NCBI RefSeq assembly: GCF_030382115.1
Contig: NZ_JAUDRJ010000003.1
Coordinates: 6,126,471-6,190,470, forward strand
Direction of reading: 5' to 3'
Length of the DNA stretch: 64,000 nucleotides
From: Nostoc sp. GT001
GTDB lineage: Bacteria; Cyanobacteriota; Cyanobacteriia; Cyanobacteriales; Nostocaceae
Part shown: positions 27,541-35,442 of the stretch, in pieces
How the letters are laid out: the number at the start of each line of letters is the position of its first letter
How positions within the stretch are numbered: position 1 is the stretch's first letter
Translations under genes and position numbers: made by a program
The notes under the pieces: generated by a model
The model's database searches: none
Told to the model about the DNA's origin: nothing
Seen by the model: the letters and a program-made list of their open reading frames with translations, nothing else

Positions 27541-28359
27541 TTATCCTCCTTGAATTACCAGCTTTCTAATGCCATATTTCACAAGAACACGCCCAAGAAT
27601 AATAATGACAACTATCCAAAAAGTTTGATGCAGCAAAACATTAAACAGGGCGTTTGGTTGAAGATTACCAGTAAAAAGACGAAAAGGTTTGTCGATTAGT
27701 CCTGAAAAAGGAAGTGCATTCAAAAAAGGTTTGCTCCACTCAGGAAAAAGTGGTAAAGGAACAATCATGCCAGAGAAGATAGTAACAAGAGTAGGTAGAA
27801 TACTATTAATTCCCTCGCCTGAAATTGTCCACATCATTGATACAGTCAGAAGCATAGTTAATGCAGACGAAAGTAAAATTGCGCCAATAAAAGAGATAAA
27901 AAAGGCAAAAAAAGAAGCCCAGGAGGGTGGAAAAGAAAGCGACCATTCATCAAGTCTCAAAAGGGGAAAAATAAAAATTGTGACACCAAGAAGCGGAATA
28001 CTACGAAGTATCAAGGGCGTTGTGCGAAGTGCCAAAGCGCGAGTAAACCAAAAATTATAAAGGTCTGTGGGTCGAAGAAGATCGTATCCGACAGCACCAG
28101 TTCGGATGAGTTCTTGAATATCTCTATCACCTCCCCAAGGGACAATCGCCATCAAAAACGCCTGTCCCAGCCACACATATCCTACAGCTTGTTGAAAAGT
28201 GATAGGTTGAGTAGAGGTTGTATGAGTAAAGAATGCCTGTAAAACCATTACTTTCACTAACCCCCAGAAAAGCTGAGTTCCAACACCAGCCAAAGCAGCA
28301 GCACGGTATTGCAACAGTAGTGTAAATCTAGCAACAAATAGTGACCAATATGCTTTCAT
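27541..28359 (-). CDS. ABC-2 type transporter permease (first permease)
   Basis: The 272-residue protein has six predicted membrane helices of the ABC-2 type with FARFTLLLQYRAAALAGVGTQ at the N terminus, RDIQELIRTGAVGYDLLRPTDLY in the conserved loop and FSGMIVPLPLFPEWSKPFLNALPF late. It is paralogous to the permease at 26436-27236. The start codon overlaps the end of the ATPase frame by 4 bases (ATGA), a mark of translational coupling. It probably forms a heterodimeric pore with the second permease. Confidence 0.88.
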   Translation of the reverse strand: MKAYWSLFVARFTLLLQYRAAALAGVGTQLFWGLVKVMVLQAFFTHTTSTQPITFQQAVGYVWLGQAFLMAIVPWGGDRDIQELIRTGAVGYDLLRPTDLYNFWFTRALALRTTPLILRSIPLLGVTIFIFPLLRLDEWSLSFPPSWASFFAFFISFIGAILLSSALTMLLTVSMMWTISGEGINSILPTLVTIFSGMIVPLPLFPEWSKPFLNALPFSGLIDKPFRLFTGNLQPNALFNVLLHQTFWIVVIIILGRVLVKYGIRKLVIQGG

Positions 28360-29349
28360 GGGATAATTCCGGCTGAAATTGCATAAAGTTCAGCAATTAT
28401 CTCTTCAATGGGTGGATTTTCCACAAAAAGATCCTCTACTTCGTGTTGTGAGGTAACTTGGCTAATCAAAGATGCAGCAGAAAGCTTTGTGGGATCGAAG
28501 GCTAGAGTTACAGTGCGACCTTCTTTAGAGATAATACTGACTCCTTCTTCTTCAAAAAAGAAATCATCGTTTGCTAGGTCGATTCTTAAGTACCGACGCG
28601 AGGAAACTTGAGAACGCAGTGCTGCTAGAGTTCCATCACAAAGGATCTCACCTCCACCAATAATAATTATGCGATCGCACAATGCCTCGATATCATCCAT
28701 ATCATGAGTAGTTAGGATGGTGGTTACTTGATGAGTTTTATTCAGCGCTTTGATAAATTTTCTGACTGCAAGCTTGGAAACTGCATCAAGCCCAATGGTG
28801 GGTTCATCAAGAAAAAGAATTTCCGGTCTGTGAAGCATTGCGGCTGCAAAGTCACATCGCATCCTTTGACCAAGGCTTAACTGCCTCACTGGAGTGGAGA
28901 GAAAGCTTTCAAGACCAAGCAAATCAATCATTTCTTCGCGTGTCTGGCGATACTCTGATTGGGGAACGCGATAAATATCCCGCAGCAAATCGAAAGACTC
29001 AATCACTGGCAAATCCCACCAGAGTTGCGTTCTTTGACCAAACACTACACCGATGCGATTAACGTGCTTAATTCGATCTTTCCAAGGAGTTCGTCCGCCA
29101 ATTAGGCATTTTCCACTGGAAGGTACAAGAATACCGCTCAAAATTTTAATCGTGGTCGATTTACCTAGCTCCATTTGGGCCAATGTATCCTACAAGTTCT
29201 CCCCATTCCAGGGAAAACGAAACTCCTTTGAGGGCATAAACTTCTTTAGTTTTTCGCTGCACAAGTCCTCGTATTGAACCGAAAAGCCCAGAGGAGCGTT
29301 CAGACACAAAGAAAGTCTTCCTGAGATTTTCGACAAGAATGTGAGACAT
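28356..29349 (-). pseudogene. ABC transporter ATP-binding subunit, frameshifted in Walker A
   Basis: Two frames together encode one ATPase of about 330 residues. The first (29349 to 29161) runs MSHILVENLRKTFF to GYIGPNGAR and stops. The second continues GKSTTIKILSG through the Q-loop region, LSLGQRMRCDFAAAMLHRPEILFLDEPTIGLD (signature and Walker B) and the H-loop TTHDMDD. One extra base in the P-loop codons (plus-strand ttacctagctcc where ttaccagctcc is expected, about 29165) changes GAGKST to GAR-stop. The motif is not in a homopolymer. Unless this is a sequence error or recoding, the exporter lacks its motor. All other ATPase motifs are intact, so the lesion is recent. Confidence 0.85.
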
Positions 29350-29401
29350 ATTTTGTGAGTCTGTTATTGCGAAGAAAGGCAGGGGGCAGTGTTTCGACTC
29401 C

Positions 29402-29482
29402 CTTCTCTACGAGAGGCTGCACTTCTCTACGAGACGCTGCGCGAACGACTACGCTCTGTTACCACGCCAACGGCTACGCTCA
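29402..29482. repeat. 81-bp dispersed repeat, inverted partner of 27436-27516
   Basis: The sequence, starting cttctctacgagaggctgca, matches the reverse complement of 27436-27516 at 79 of 81 positions. The pair flanks the ATPase and first permease in inverted orientation. A shorter member is at 6271-6318, and fragments occur in recG at about 60230-60290. Confidence 0.85.
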
Positions 29483-29518
29483 GGGCAAGTCGCTCAACAA
29501 CCAGGCAGGAGGTAAAAA

Positions 29519-29674
29519 ATGAGTTTGGCTGGATTAAGAATTGTCTTGGTAGAGGTAGCTGGGGTGAGTAATGTCGGAGCGATCGCTAGGGTAATGAAAA
29601 ATTTCGAGATATATCATTTAATAATAAGTAAATTGCCAATGCAATCCCCTAATACTTACGCAATAACTCTCTGA
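29519..29674 (+). pseudogene. Truncated 5' copy of the trmJ methyltransferase gene
   Basis: The ribosome-binding site and first about 40 codons of the gene at 30200 are repeated here: MSLAGLRIVLVEVAGVSNVG against MGLAGLRIVLVEPARPINIG, then AIARVMKNF in both. Similarity fades after about residue 41, where the frame enters an 88-base MITE and meets a stop at 29672. The copy lacks the catalytic knot and cannot be functional. It has several missense differences, so it is not a fresh assembly duplicate. Confidence 0.8.
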
Positions 29675-29741
29675 AACTCTCATTCCTTTGTGTCCTTCGC
29701 GCCTTTGCGGTTCGTTTTTCCTTCCATTATTTTGCGTAAGT
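29654..29741. mobile_element. MITE-like element with 10-bp terminal inverted repeats
   Basis: The element is bounded by perfect inverted ends acttacgcaa (29654-29663) and ttgcgtaagt (29732-29741). The 88-base interior carries cctttgtgtccttcgcgcct, widespread in Nostoc gap DNA. It encodes nothing of its own and lies between the trmJ fragment and the next small gene, where it seems to have ended one frame and supplied the start of another. Confidence 0.65.
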
Positions 29742-30035
29742 CCTGTCCCCATACCAAGAATCACCCTAGAAGTATCAGAGGAATTACTTGCATTGAGTCT
29801 CCAACAACCAGCTGTACCAGCACAAGTTTACCGATATATCTTAGATTTTTTGGCTAGCAACCCCACTCCTGAACAAATTGCTGAATTTAGACCTACTCCC
29901 GAAATGCAAGAACGATTGCGTACCTTGTTAACACGCAGTAACACAGGTGAACTTACACCCACGGAGTTGAAAGAACTAGATGAGTATGAACGTATTGAAC
30001 ACTTAGTTGTGATGATTAAAGCAGGTAACTTCTAA
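29688..30035 (+). CDS. Small hypothetical protein with altered N terminus
   Basis: The conserved-looking part starts at ITLEVSEELLALSLQQPAVP and ends in MIKAGNF (about 92 residues), with helical segments RYILDFLASNPTPEQIAEFR and LTPTELKELDEYERIEHLVV. I know similar short cyanobacterial proteins, possibly antitoxin-like, but no named family. The only start in frame is a TTG at 29688 inside the MITE, giving about 24 foreign residues. The native start was probably lost or replaced when the element inserted. It may be a pseudogene. Confidence 0.5.
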   Translation: MCPSRLCGSFFLPLFCVSPVPIPRITLEVSEELLALSLQQPAVPAQVYRYILDFLASNPTPEQIAEFRPTPEMQERLRTLLTRSNTGELTPTELKELDEYERIEHLVVMIKAGNF

Positions 30036-30199
30036 ATAGCGACGAACGACTAGTCCAACGGCAAAGATTGCGCTGAACTGTTCAAACCTGACGCAGGCAT
30101 TCACTTACACAGGTAAAATGATTTCAGGGAAACTCTTCAGTAGAACCACAACGCTGAAAATTAGTCTGTAAGTACTGGTGCGATCGCAGGAGGCAAAAA

Positions 30200-30940
30200 A
30201 TGGGCTTGGCTGGATTAAGAATTGTGTTGGTAGAACCAGCTAGGCCGATAAATATCGGCGCGATCGCCAGGGTAATGAAAAATTTCGGTCTATATAATTT
30301 AGTATTAGTGAACCCCCAATGCGATCCGCTTTCGACGGAAGCTTTGATGATGGCTGTTCACGCTCAGGAAATTATAGAATCTGCGGTAATAGTGGCAACC
30401 TTACCAGAAGCATTGCATGGATGTGTACGGGCGATCGCTACCACTGGTCGCGTTCGTAGTTTAGAAACACCTTTAGAAAATCCTCGCACTGCACTACCCT
30501 GGTTACTGGAGGAACCAGAAAAACCCACAGCCCTGATTTTTGGCAGAGAAGACCGGGGATTAAGCAATGAAGAATTAAATTATGCACAGCGGTTTGTTGG
30601 CATTCCCACAAGTCAAGATTATGTCGCCCTGAATTTGGCTACTGCTGTAGCAATTTGTTGTTATGAATTGTCACAATGTGCCCAAAAACTTGACATTCAA
30701 ACCTTACCTCAAATTGAACTCGCACCCTTGGATGTTGTGGAAGGATACTACCAGCAATTAGAATCAGTATTACTGAAAATTGGTTATGTATATCCCCATA
30801 CGGCAGCTAGTCGTATGGGAAAATTTCGCCAATTGTATAATCGCGCTCACTTGAAAACTGGGGAGGTGGCCATGCTGCGAGGAATTTTGCAGCAGGTAGA
30901 ATGGGCCCTGAAAAACCAGAAGGATAGTGAAAACTTGTAA
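30200..30940 (+). CDS. trmJ: TrmJ/TrmH-family RNA 2'-O-methyltransferase
   Basis: The 246-residue SPOUT methyltransferase carries LAGLRIVLVEPARPINIGAI, ARVMKNFGLYNLVLVNP, the SAM-knot motifs LIFGREDRGLSNEEL and VALNLATAVAICCYEL, and a C-terminal helical extension typical of TrmJ, which methylates ribose at tRNA position 32. ATG at 30200 with a strong AGGAGG 6-11 bases upstream. A truncated copy of its 5' end lies 680 bases upstream. Confidence 0.88.
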   Translation: MGLAGLRIVLVEPARPINIGAIARVMKNFGLYNLVLVNPQCDPLSTEALMMAVHAQEIIESAVIVATLPEALHGCVRAIATTGRVRSLETPLENPRTALPWLLEEPEKPTALIFGREDRGLSNEELNYAQRFVGIPTSQDYVALNLATAVAICCYELSQCAQKLDIQTLPQIELAPLDVVEGYYQQLESVLLKIGYVYPHTAASRMGKFRQLYNRAHLKTGEVAMLRGILQQVEWALKNQKDSENL

Positions 30941-31114
30941 TTATTCGTTTAATATATACGCAATCATCCCCCCAAAATAATTAATATGGCTTAAACTAAA
31001 CACAAAAATGCTACTTAGTGGCAAAGTGGAATTTGAGTATTAATATTGCTTAGAGATTAAGTTTGGGGTCAAGAGTCGGCAAGAAAACAGTCAAGTCGGT
31101 CACAAGGAGTAACG

Positions 31115-32689
31115 GTGTCAGAATCAAGTGGCGAACTAACAGCTTTCTCGCGGCGTCAACCCTTAAATCGCCGCCAGCAGCCACAAAAAGTTCAAAAAGT
31201 GGTCAAAAAGAGAGTTAAAGCTAACAGTCAGCAGCAAACTACAAATGGGCAAGAAGGGGTACTAACACGCCCAAAAAATCAAATTAGTCCTCCCCCGATC
31301 TCTGGCGCTACACGTAGAGTAAAATCGGGGTTAGTTATGCCAACGGCAGTAAAACCAATACCTAGTGTAAAGGGAAAAATTCCTCCCTTCCGACCGGGTG
31401 CTGTAATGGTTAAAACAGTGCGGATGGAAAAGCCAAAAACAGGCAGACGCTCATCGCGAAAAACCCAGTTAAAGCCAATGGCCAAAACCGTATTGTATGT
31501 TTTGCGGTTATTGATTGTGGGTATTGGGATGGGTGCAATTGTGGGCACTGTATTGTCAGTATTAGACCCAGCCAATCGCATCAGCACAAATTCGGCGTCG
31601 CAATCTAATAATAATGTTAATAATGTGGTGCGATCGCAGCCACAACCTACCCAAACTCCCCCAACCGCAGCTTCGAGTCTATACCTGTCTCAAGAAATTA
31701 CCTCTTTGAAAAATGCCGTGCAAAATTTGGCGGCTACTAACCCAAATCTCACACCTGGAATTTTCTTAGTAGATTTAGATACTGGTAATTATGTAGATGT
31801 CAATGGCTCTACCAGTTTTCCGGCGGCTAGCACGATTAAAGTGCCGATTTTGATTGCCTTTTTCCAGGATGTAGACGCGGGGAAGATTCGCCTAGATGAA
31901 ATGCTGACCATGCAACAAGATATGGTAGCTGGCGGTTCGGGAAATCTGCAATACAAACCAGCGGGAACTCAGTACGCTGCTTTGGAAGTCGTCACTAAAA
32001 TGATTACAATCAGCGACAACACGGCGACAAATATGCTGATTGCCCGATTGGGAGGAATAGACGCTTTAAACCAGCGTTTCCGTAGTTGGGGATTGACAGC
32101 CACAACAATTCGTAATCAACTCCCAGATTTGCAAGGGACAAACACTACTAACCCCAAAGAACTAGCGAATTTGATGGCGATTGTGAGTCAAGGAAATTTA
32201 GTCAGTATGCCATCACGCGATCTCATGCTTGATATCTTGCGTCGCACCCAAAGAGACACTCTGCTGCCATCAGGTTTGGGAACAGGTGCAAGAGCATACC
32301 ACAAAACGGGTGATATCGGCACAATGTTGGCAGATACAGGTTTAATTGTTGTTCCAACTGGTAAGCGTTACATAGCCTCTGTCATGGTACAACGTCCAGT
32401 AAACGATCCTCGCGCCGAAAAATTGATTAGCTCAATTTCTCGTGCTGCCTACCAAGAGTTTAGCCAAAATCCTGTCACACCAAACACCACTACAAACACT
32501 CTACCCGCAAATGGTTATCAGCCCCAGGTTGCGAATCCTGCTTTACCTAACGGTACAACAGGCACTGCGCCCATGAGCATTTATCAGCCTCCTGTTGTTA
32601 CTCCTGTACCTAACGGCATGGCAAGTACAGTACCCACAAACGGTTATCAGCCCCAAGTTGCGAATCCTCAATATTATCCTCAAAGATAA
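31115..32689 (+). CDS. Class A beta-lactamase-like serine hydrolase, membrane-anchored
   Basis: The 524-residue protein has a basic proline-rich cytoplasmic N region (1-125), one membrane helix (about 129-152), a low-complexity linker, then a beta-lactamase/penicillin-binding-like domain with catalytic STIK (Ser about 239), SDN (about 300) and KTG (about 397). The C-terminal 60 residues repeat NGYQPQVANP twice. It may be a beta-lactamase or a D,D-peptidase-related cell-wall enzyme; the Glu of the omega loop cannot be placed by eye. GTG start at 31115 with aaggag upstream. Confidence 0.85.
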   Translation: MSESSGELTAFSRRQPLNRRQQPQKVQKVVKKRVKANSQQQTTNGQEGVLTRPKNQISPPPISGATRRVKSGLVMPTAVKPIPSVKGKIPPFRPGAVMVKTVRMEKPKTGRRSSRKTQLKPMAKTVLYVLRLLIVGIGMGAIVGTVLSVLDPANRISTNSASQSNNNVNNVVRSQPQPTQTPPTAASSLYLSQEITSLKNAVQNLAATNPNLTPGIFLVDLDTGNYVDVNGSTSFPAASTIKVPILIAFFQDVDAGKIRLDEMLTMQQDMVAGGSGNLQYKPAGTQYAALEVVTKMITISDNTATNMLIARLGGIDALNQRFRSWGLTATTIRNQLPDLQGTNTTNPKELANLMAIVSQGNLVSMPSRDLMLDILRRTQRDTLLPSGLGTGARAYHKTGDIGTMLADTGLIVVPTGKRYIASVMVQRPVNDPRAEKLISSISRAAYQEFSQNPVTPNTTTNTLPANGYQPQVANPALPNGTTGTAPMSIYQPPVVTPVPNGMASTVPTNGYQPQVANPQYYPQR

Positions 32690-32988
32690 TTTGTAATTCG
32701 TAATACTTTTCAAACAAGTGAAACTATTAGGTGATTTACAAGAATAAATATACCGATAGCGTTGGTTTCGACACTTCGACAGGCTCAGTGCATCGCTTCG
32801 CTCAACCAACTGATAGATCGAGAGTTGAGCGAAGTCGAAACTCGCCAACCAAAGTATTTTCTTTGTCGGAAATCACCTTAAGATTAGATGATATGATTAG
32901 GGTCTGAATTACCATTCAAATCTTAAGAGTTCCAATTCCTAATAGCTAGTTTTCAACATTAAACGCAATTTATTTTGAATATTTATAG
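32690..32988. repeat. Inverted dispersed repeat between convergent genes
   Basis: Around 32761-32860 the segment gttggtttcgacacttcg pairs imperfectly with cgaagtcgaaactcgccaac, with ttcgctcaaccaactgatag between. Repeats with gacaggctcagtgc and gagcgaagtcgaaac are common dispersed elements of this genome type. It could terminate both converging genes. Nothing else is seen. Confidence 0.5.
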
Positions 32989-33525
32989 TCAATTGAATTG
33001 TTCTAACAATGTCTCAATACTAGCATTGTGATCCAAAAAAGAAAATAAATGCCAGTAGCGCAGTTTTCCTTCTTTGTCTAATACAAACTGTGCTGGCAAA
33101 GGCGCTCCCAGCGCTTGTCCTGCTTGATATGTACGAAATACTCGACAACTAGGATCGCTCAATAGTGGCATTTGTAAGCCTAAATCTTTGACAACTATTT
33201 GACTCTGCCTTTCATCGGTACTAGTAATCATTAAAACTTCTATACCACGATTTTTAAATTGTTCGTAATTTTCATTCAAAGCTTTGATGTGCGGAAAACA
33301 AAAAGGGCAATATTGCTTTTCGGTAAAAATGCGAGTAAAGGCGAGTAACACTGGTTGTTTGCCTTTATAATCAGACAACTTTACTAAAGTTCCGTTGGTA
33401 ATATCTGGCAGTTGAAAATCAGGTGTTCCCACTCCCAATCTGAGTTGATTGCTAGCTGGAACTGGTAAAAAATTGCGGAAGAATCGCTCATTTAATAAGC
33501 CACTAAAGTCAGTTGAAGTCAACAT
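32989..33525 (-). CDS. Peroxiredoxin-like (AhpC/TSA) redoxin protein
   Basis: The 178-residue thioredoxin-fold protein has VGTPDFQLPDITNGTLVKLSDYKGKQPVLL, a redox centre QYCPFCFPHIKAL (Cys-x-x-Cys, where Prx enzymes have T-x-x-C), and LSDPSCRVFRTYQ with a third Cys. It resembles PrxQ/BCP-like or redoxin-domain proteins. It lies upstream-to-downstream of a 2-Cys peroxiredoxin gene on the same strand, 157 bases apart. Thiol peroxidase or oxidoreductase activity is likely; donor unknown. Confidence 0.8.
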   Translation of the reverse strand: MLTSTDFSGLLNERFFRNFLPVPASNQLRLGVGTPDFQLPDITNGTLVKLSDYKGKQPVLLAFTRIFTEKQYCPFCFPHIKALNENYEQFKNRGIEVLMITSTDERQSQIVVKDLGLQMPLLSDPSCRVFRTYQAGQALGAPLPAQFVLDKEGKLRYWHLFSFLDHNASIETLLEQFN

Positions 33526-33682
33526 ATTTTTAACCTTGATTATTTAAATATTATTTGATAAAAAACCACAGATATTTACGGAGGTTGACATTGTTTAATG
33601 TGTATCTCTGTTTATCTGTGGTTTTCATTGATTTTGCTTTCAACTCCAAAAGGCTGGATTAGAGTTTTTTAGCTAACTAAAT

Positions 33683-34294
33683 TTAGACAGCAGAGAAGTA
33701 GACTTTAGACTTCACTGGGTCAGGATTCATGGTCTTGTCACCAGGTTGCCAACCAGCTGGGCAAACTTCGTCGGGGTGAGACTGAACATACTGAATTGCT
33801 TGTAATGTCCGCAGGGTTTCATCAACGCTACGACCAAAAGCTAGATTGTTAATGGTGGCGTGCTGTATGATACCATCTTTATCGATGATGAACAGACCAC
33901 GCAAGGCAATGCCTGCTGCTGGGTCAAGAACGTTGTAAGCGGCGCTGATCTCTTTCTTGATGTCGGAGACTAGAGGATAATTCAGGTCGCCGACGCCACC
34001 AGACTTACGATCTGTTTGAATCCAAGCGAGGTGAGAGAATTCACTGTCAACGGAAGCCCCAAGGACTTCGGTATTGATTTTCTTGAATTCTTCGTAGCGA
34101 TCGCTAAATGCTGTGATTTCAGTAGGACAAACAAAGGTAAAGTCTAGTGGGTAGAAAAACAGAACAACATACTTACCGCGATAATCGGAAAGTTTGATTG
34201 TCTTAAATTCCTGATCTACCACAGCCGTTGCTGCGAAATCGGGAGCTTGTTGACCAACGCGGAGGCTTCCTTCGGTTCCGTAAGTAAGGGACAT
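33683..34294 (-). CDS. 2-Cys peroxiredoxin
   Basis: The 203-residue typical 2-Cys peroxiredoxin has [19 protein letters not shown] with the peroxidatic Cys (about residue 55), [13 protein letters not shown] (the GGLG-like sensitivity loop), and the resolving Cys in [11 protein letters not shown] near the C terminus. It reduces hydrogen peroxide and alkyl peroxides using thioredoxin. Chloroplast 2-CysPrx is its close relative. ATG at 34294. Transcribed toward the PrxQ-like gene, so both may respond to oxidative stress. Confidence 0.95.
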   Translation of the reverse strand: MSLTYGTEGSLRVGQQAPDFAATAVVDQEFKTIKLSDYRGKYVVLFFYPLDFTFVCPTEITAFSDRYEEFKKINTEVLGASVDSEFSHLAWIQTDRKSGGVGDLNYPLVSDIKKEISAAYNVLDPAAGIALRGLFIIDKDGIIQHATINNLAFGRSVDETLRTLQAIQYVQSHPDEVCPAGWQPGDKTMNPDPVKSKVYFSAV

Positions 34295-34425
34295 TAACCT
34301 AATTCTCCTTTATCGGTTTAGTAGCGTTGGAATTTGGGTCAAGTAAAATTTACCCATCCACGCTCTCACAGTTTAATTACGATCTGTTACGACTATATCA
34401 TACTCATAACGATTTTGAGTAGCAA

Positions 34426-35442
34426 ATGCCTGATTTAGATACAAGAGAATGGTTGCTTACCAACGGCTTAGGAAGTTTTGCCAGCGGTACAATTTCTGAT
34501 GTCCGCACGCGCGCTTATCATGGTTGGCTGTTTGCCGCCACCAACCCACCTTCTGGAAGGACTCTGCTGTTTTCGCACCTAGAAGCTAGCTTAGAAATAT
34601 TAGGGAGCGTTGTGGCACTGGGGACAAATGTTTGGGGTAACGGTCAGATTGAGCGAACAGGCTACGAACAGCTACGCCGTTTTGATATTGACCCAGTTCC
34701 TAAATGGACTTGGGGTCAAGAGAACTGGCAATTAACCAGACAATTGGTGATGCCTTATGGTTTGGTGGGGACTGGGGACGAAGGGCGCGGGAGCAGGGGA
34801 GTAGGGGAGCAGGGGAGCAGGGGAGCAGGGGGGCAGGGGAGTAGGGGAGAGGTTGCAGAAAGTTTTTCCCCTCTGCCCCTCTGCCCCTCCGCCCCTCTGC
34901 CTCTTGTGCCCAATGCCCAATTTTGCCATCGAATTTTAATCCAGTATCGCTACGAGGGAACTGAAACAGCGATTTTACGGTTGCGACTGTTGATAGCAGA
35001 ACGTGACTTTCACCACCAGCAGACTGCTAGTCAAGAATTACAGTTTTCACAATTGCTAGGGGAACAGCAAGTCTGTCTGCAAGCAATTAATTCTGGTCGC
35101 TTCGGCATACCTTGGCACTTGCGCTGGACACAAGGAAATTATCAACCAGATGCAGTTTGGTATTGGGATTATAGATTGTCTGAGGAGACAAAACGGGGAT
35201 TAGGCGACAAAGAAGACCTCCACAGTCCTGGTTACTTGATAGTCACACTTCAACCAGGAGATACGGTGACTTTAGAAGCACGAGTCGGTTTTCCTGACTC
35301 AGTTCCAGGTGTTCTCACCGTCAAAACCTTTGCAGAAGCTGTGGAGGCAGAGCAAGAAAGGCTCTCACAGATTTTTGGATGGAGAGACTCAGGCAGAGGG
35401 GCAGGGGGCAGGGGAGCAAGGGAGACAAGGAGGAATTATTGA
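34426..35442 (+). CDS. Glycogen debranching enzyme, N-terminal half (split gene)
   Basis: The 338-residue frame encodes the GDE N-terminal domain: REWLLTNGLGSFASGTISDVRTRAYHGWLF and later strands ending SPGYLIVTLQPGDTVTLEA. Residues about 114-164 (34766-34915) come from an in-frame repeat insertion (GSRGVGEQGSRGAGGQ, then PLPLCPSAPLPL). The domain ends at EAEQERLSQIFGW; a second repeat block then carries the frame to a stop at 35442, before the catalytic domain. The other half is in another frame at 35379-36683. The product may be inactive or could pair with the separate half. Confidence 0.8.
   Translation: MPDLDTREWLLTNGLGSFASGTISDVRTRAYHGWLFAATNPPSGRTLLFSHLEASLEILGSVVALGTNVWGNGQIERTGYEQLRRFDIDPVPKWTWGQENWQLTRQLVMPYGLVGTGDEGRGSRGVGEQGSRGAGGQGSRGEVAESFSPLPLCPSAPLPLVPNAQFCHRILIQYRYEGTETAILRLRLLIAERDFHHQQTASQELQFSQLLGEQQVCLQAINSGRFGIPWHLRWTQGNYQPDAVWYWDYRLSEETKRGLGDKEDLHSPGYLIVTLQPGDTVTLEARVGFPDSVPGVLTVKTFAEAVEAEQERLSQIFGWRDSGRGAGGRGARETRRNY
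34780..34910 (+). repeat. Hairpin-forming ggggagca repeat inserted in coding sequence
   Basis: Tandem ggggagcag units (34786-34850) face cccctctgcccctctgcccc units (34868-34902), so the transcript would fold. The insertion preserves the reading frame of the debranching-enzyme N-terminal domain. Related tracts occur at 35390-35520, 46826-46860 and 60190-60310. Confidence 0.75.

Noticed and set aside
29161..29349. Programmed frameshift in the ABC ATPase
   Set aside because: No slippery heptamer, no stimulatory structure seen, and recoding inside Walker A has no known purpose; mutation or sequence error is simpler.
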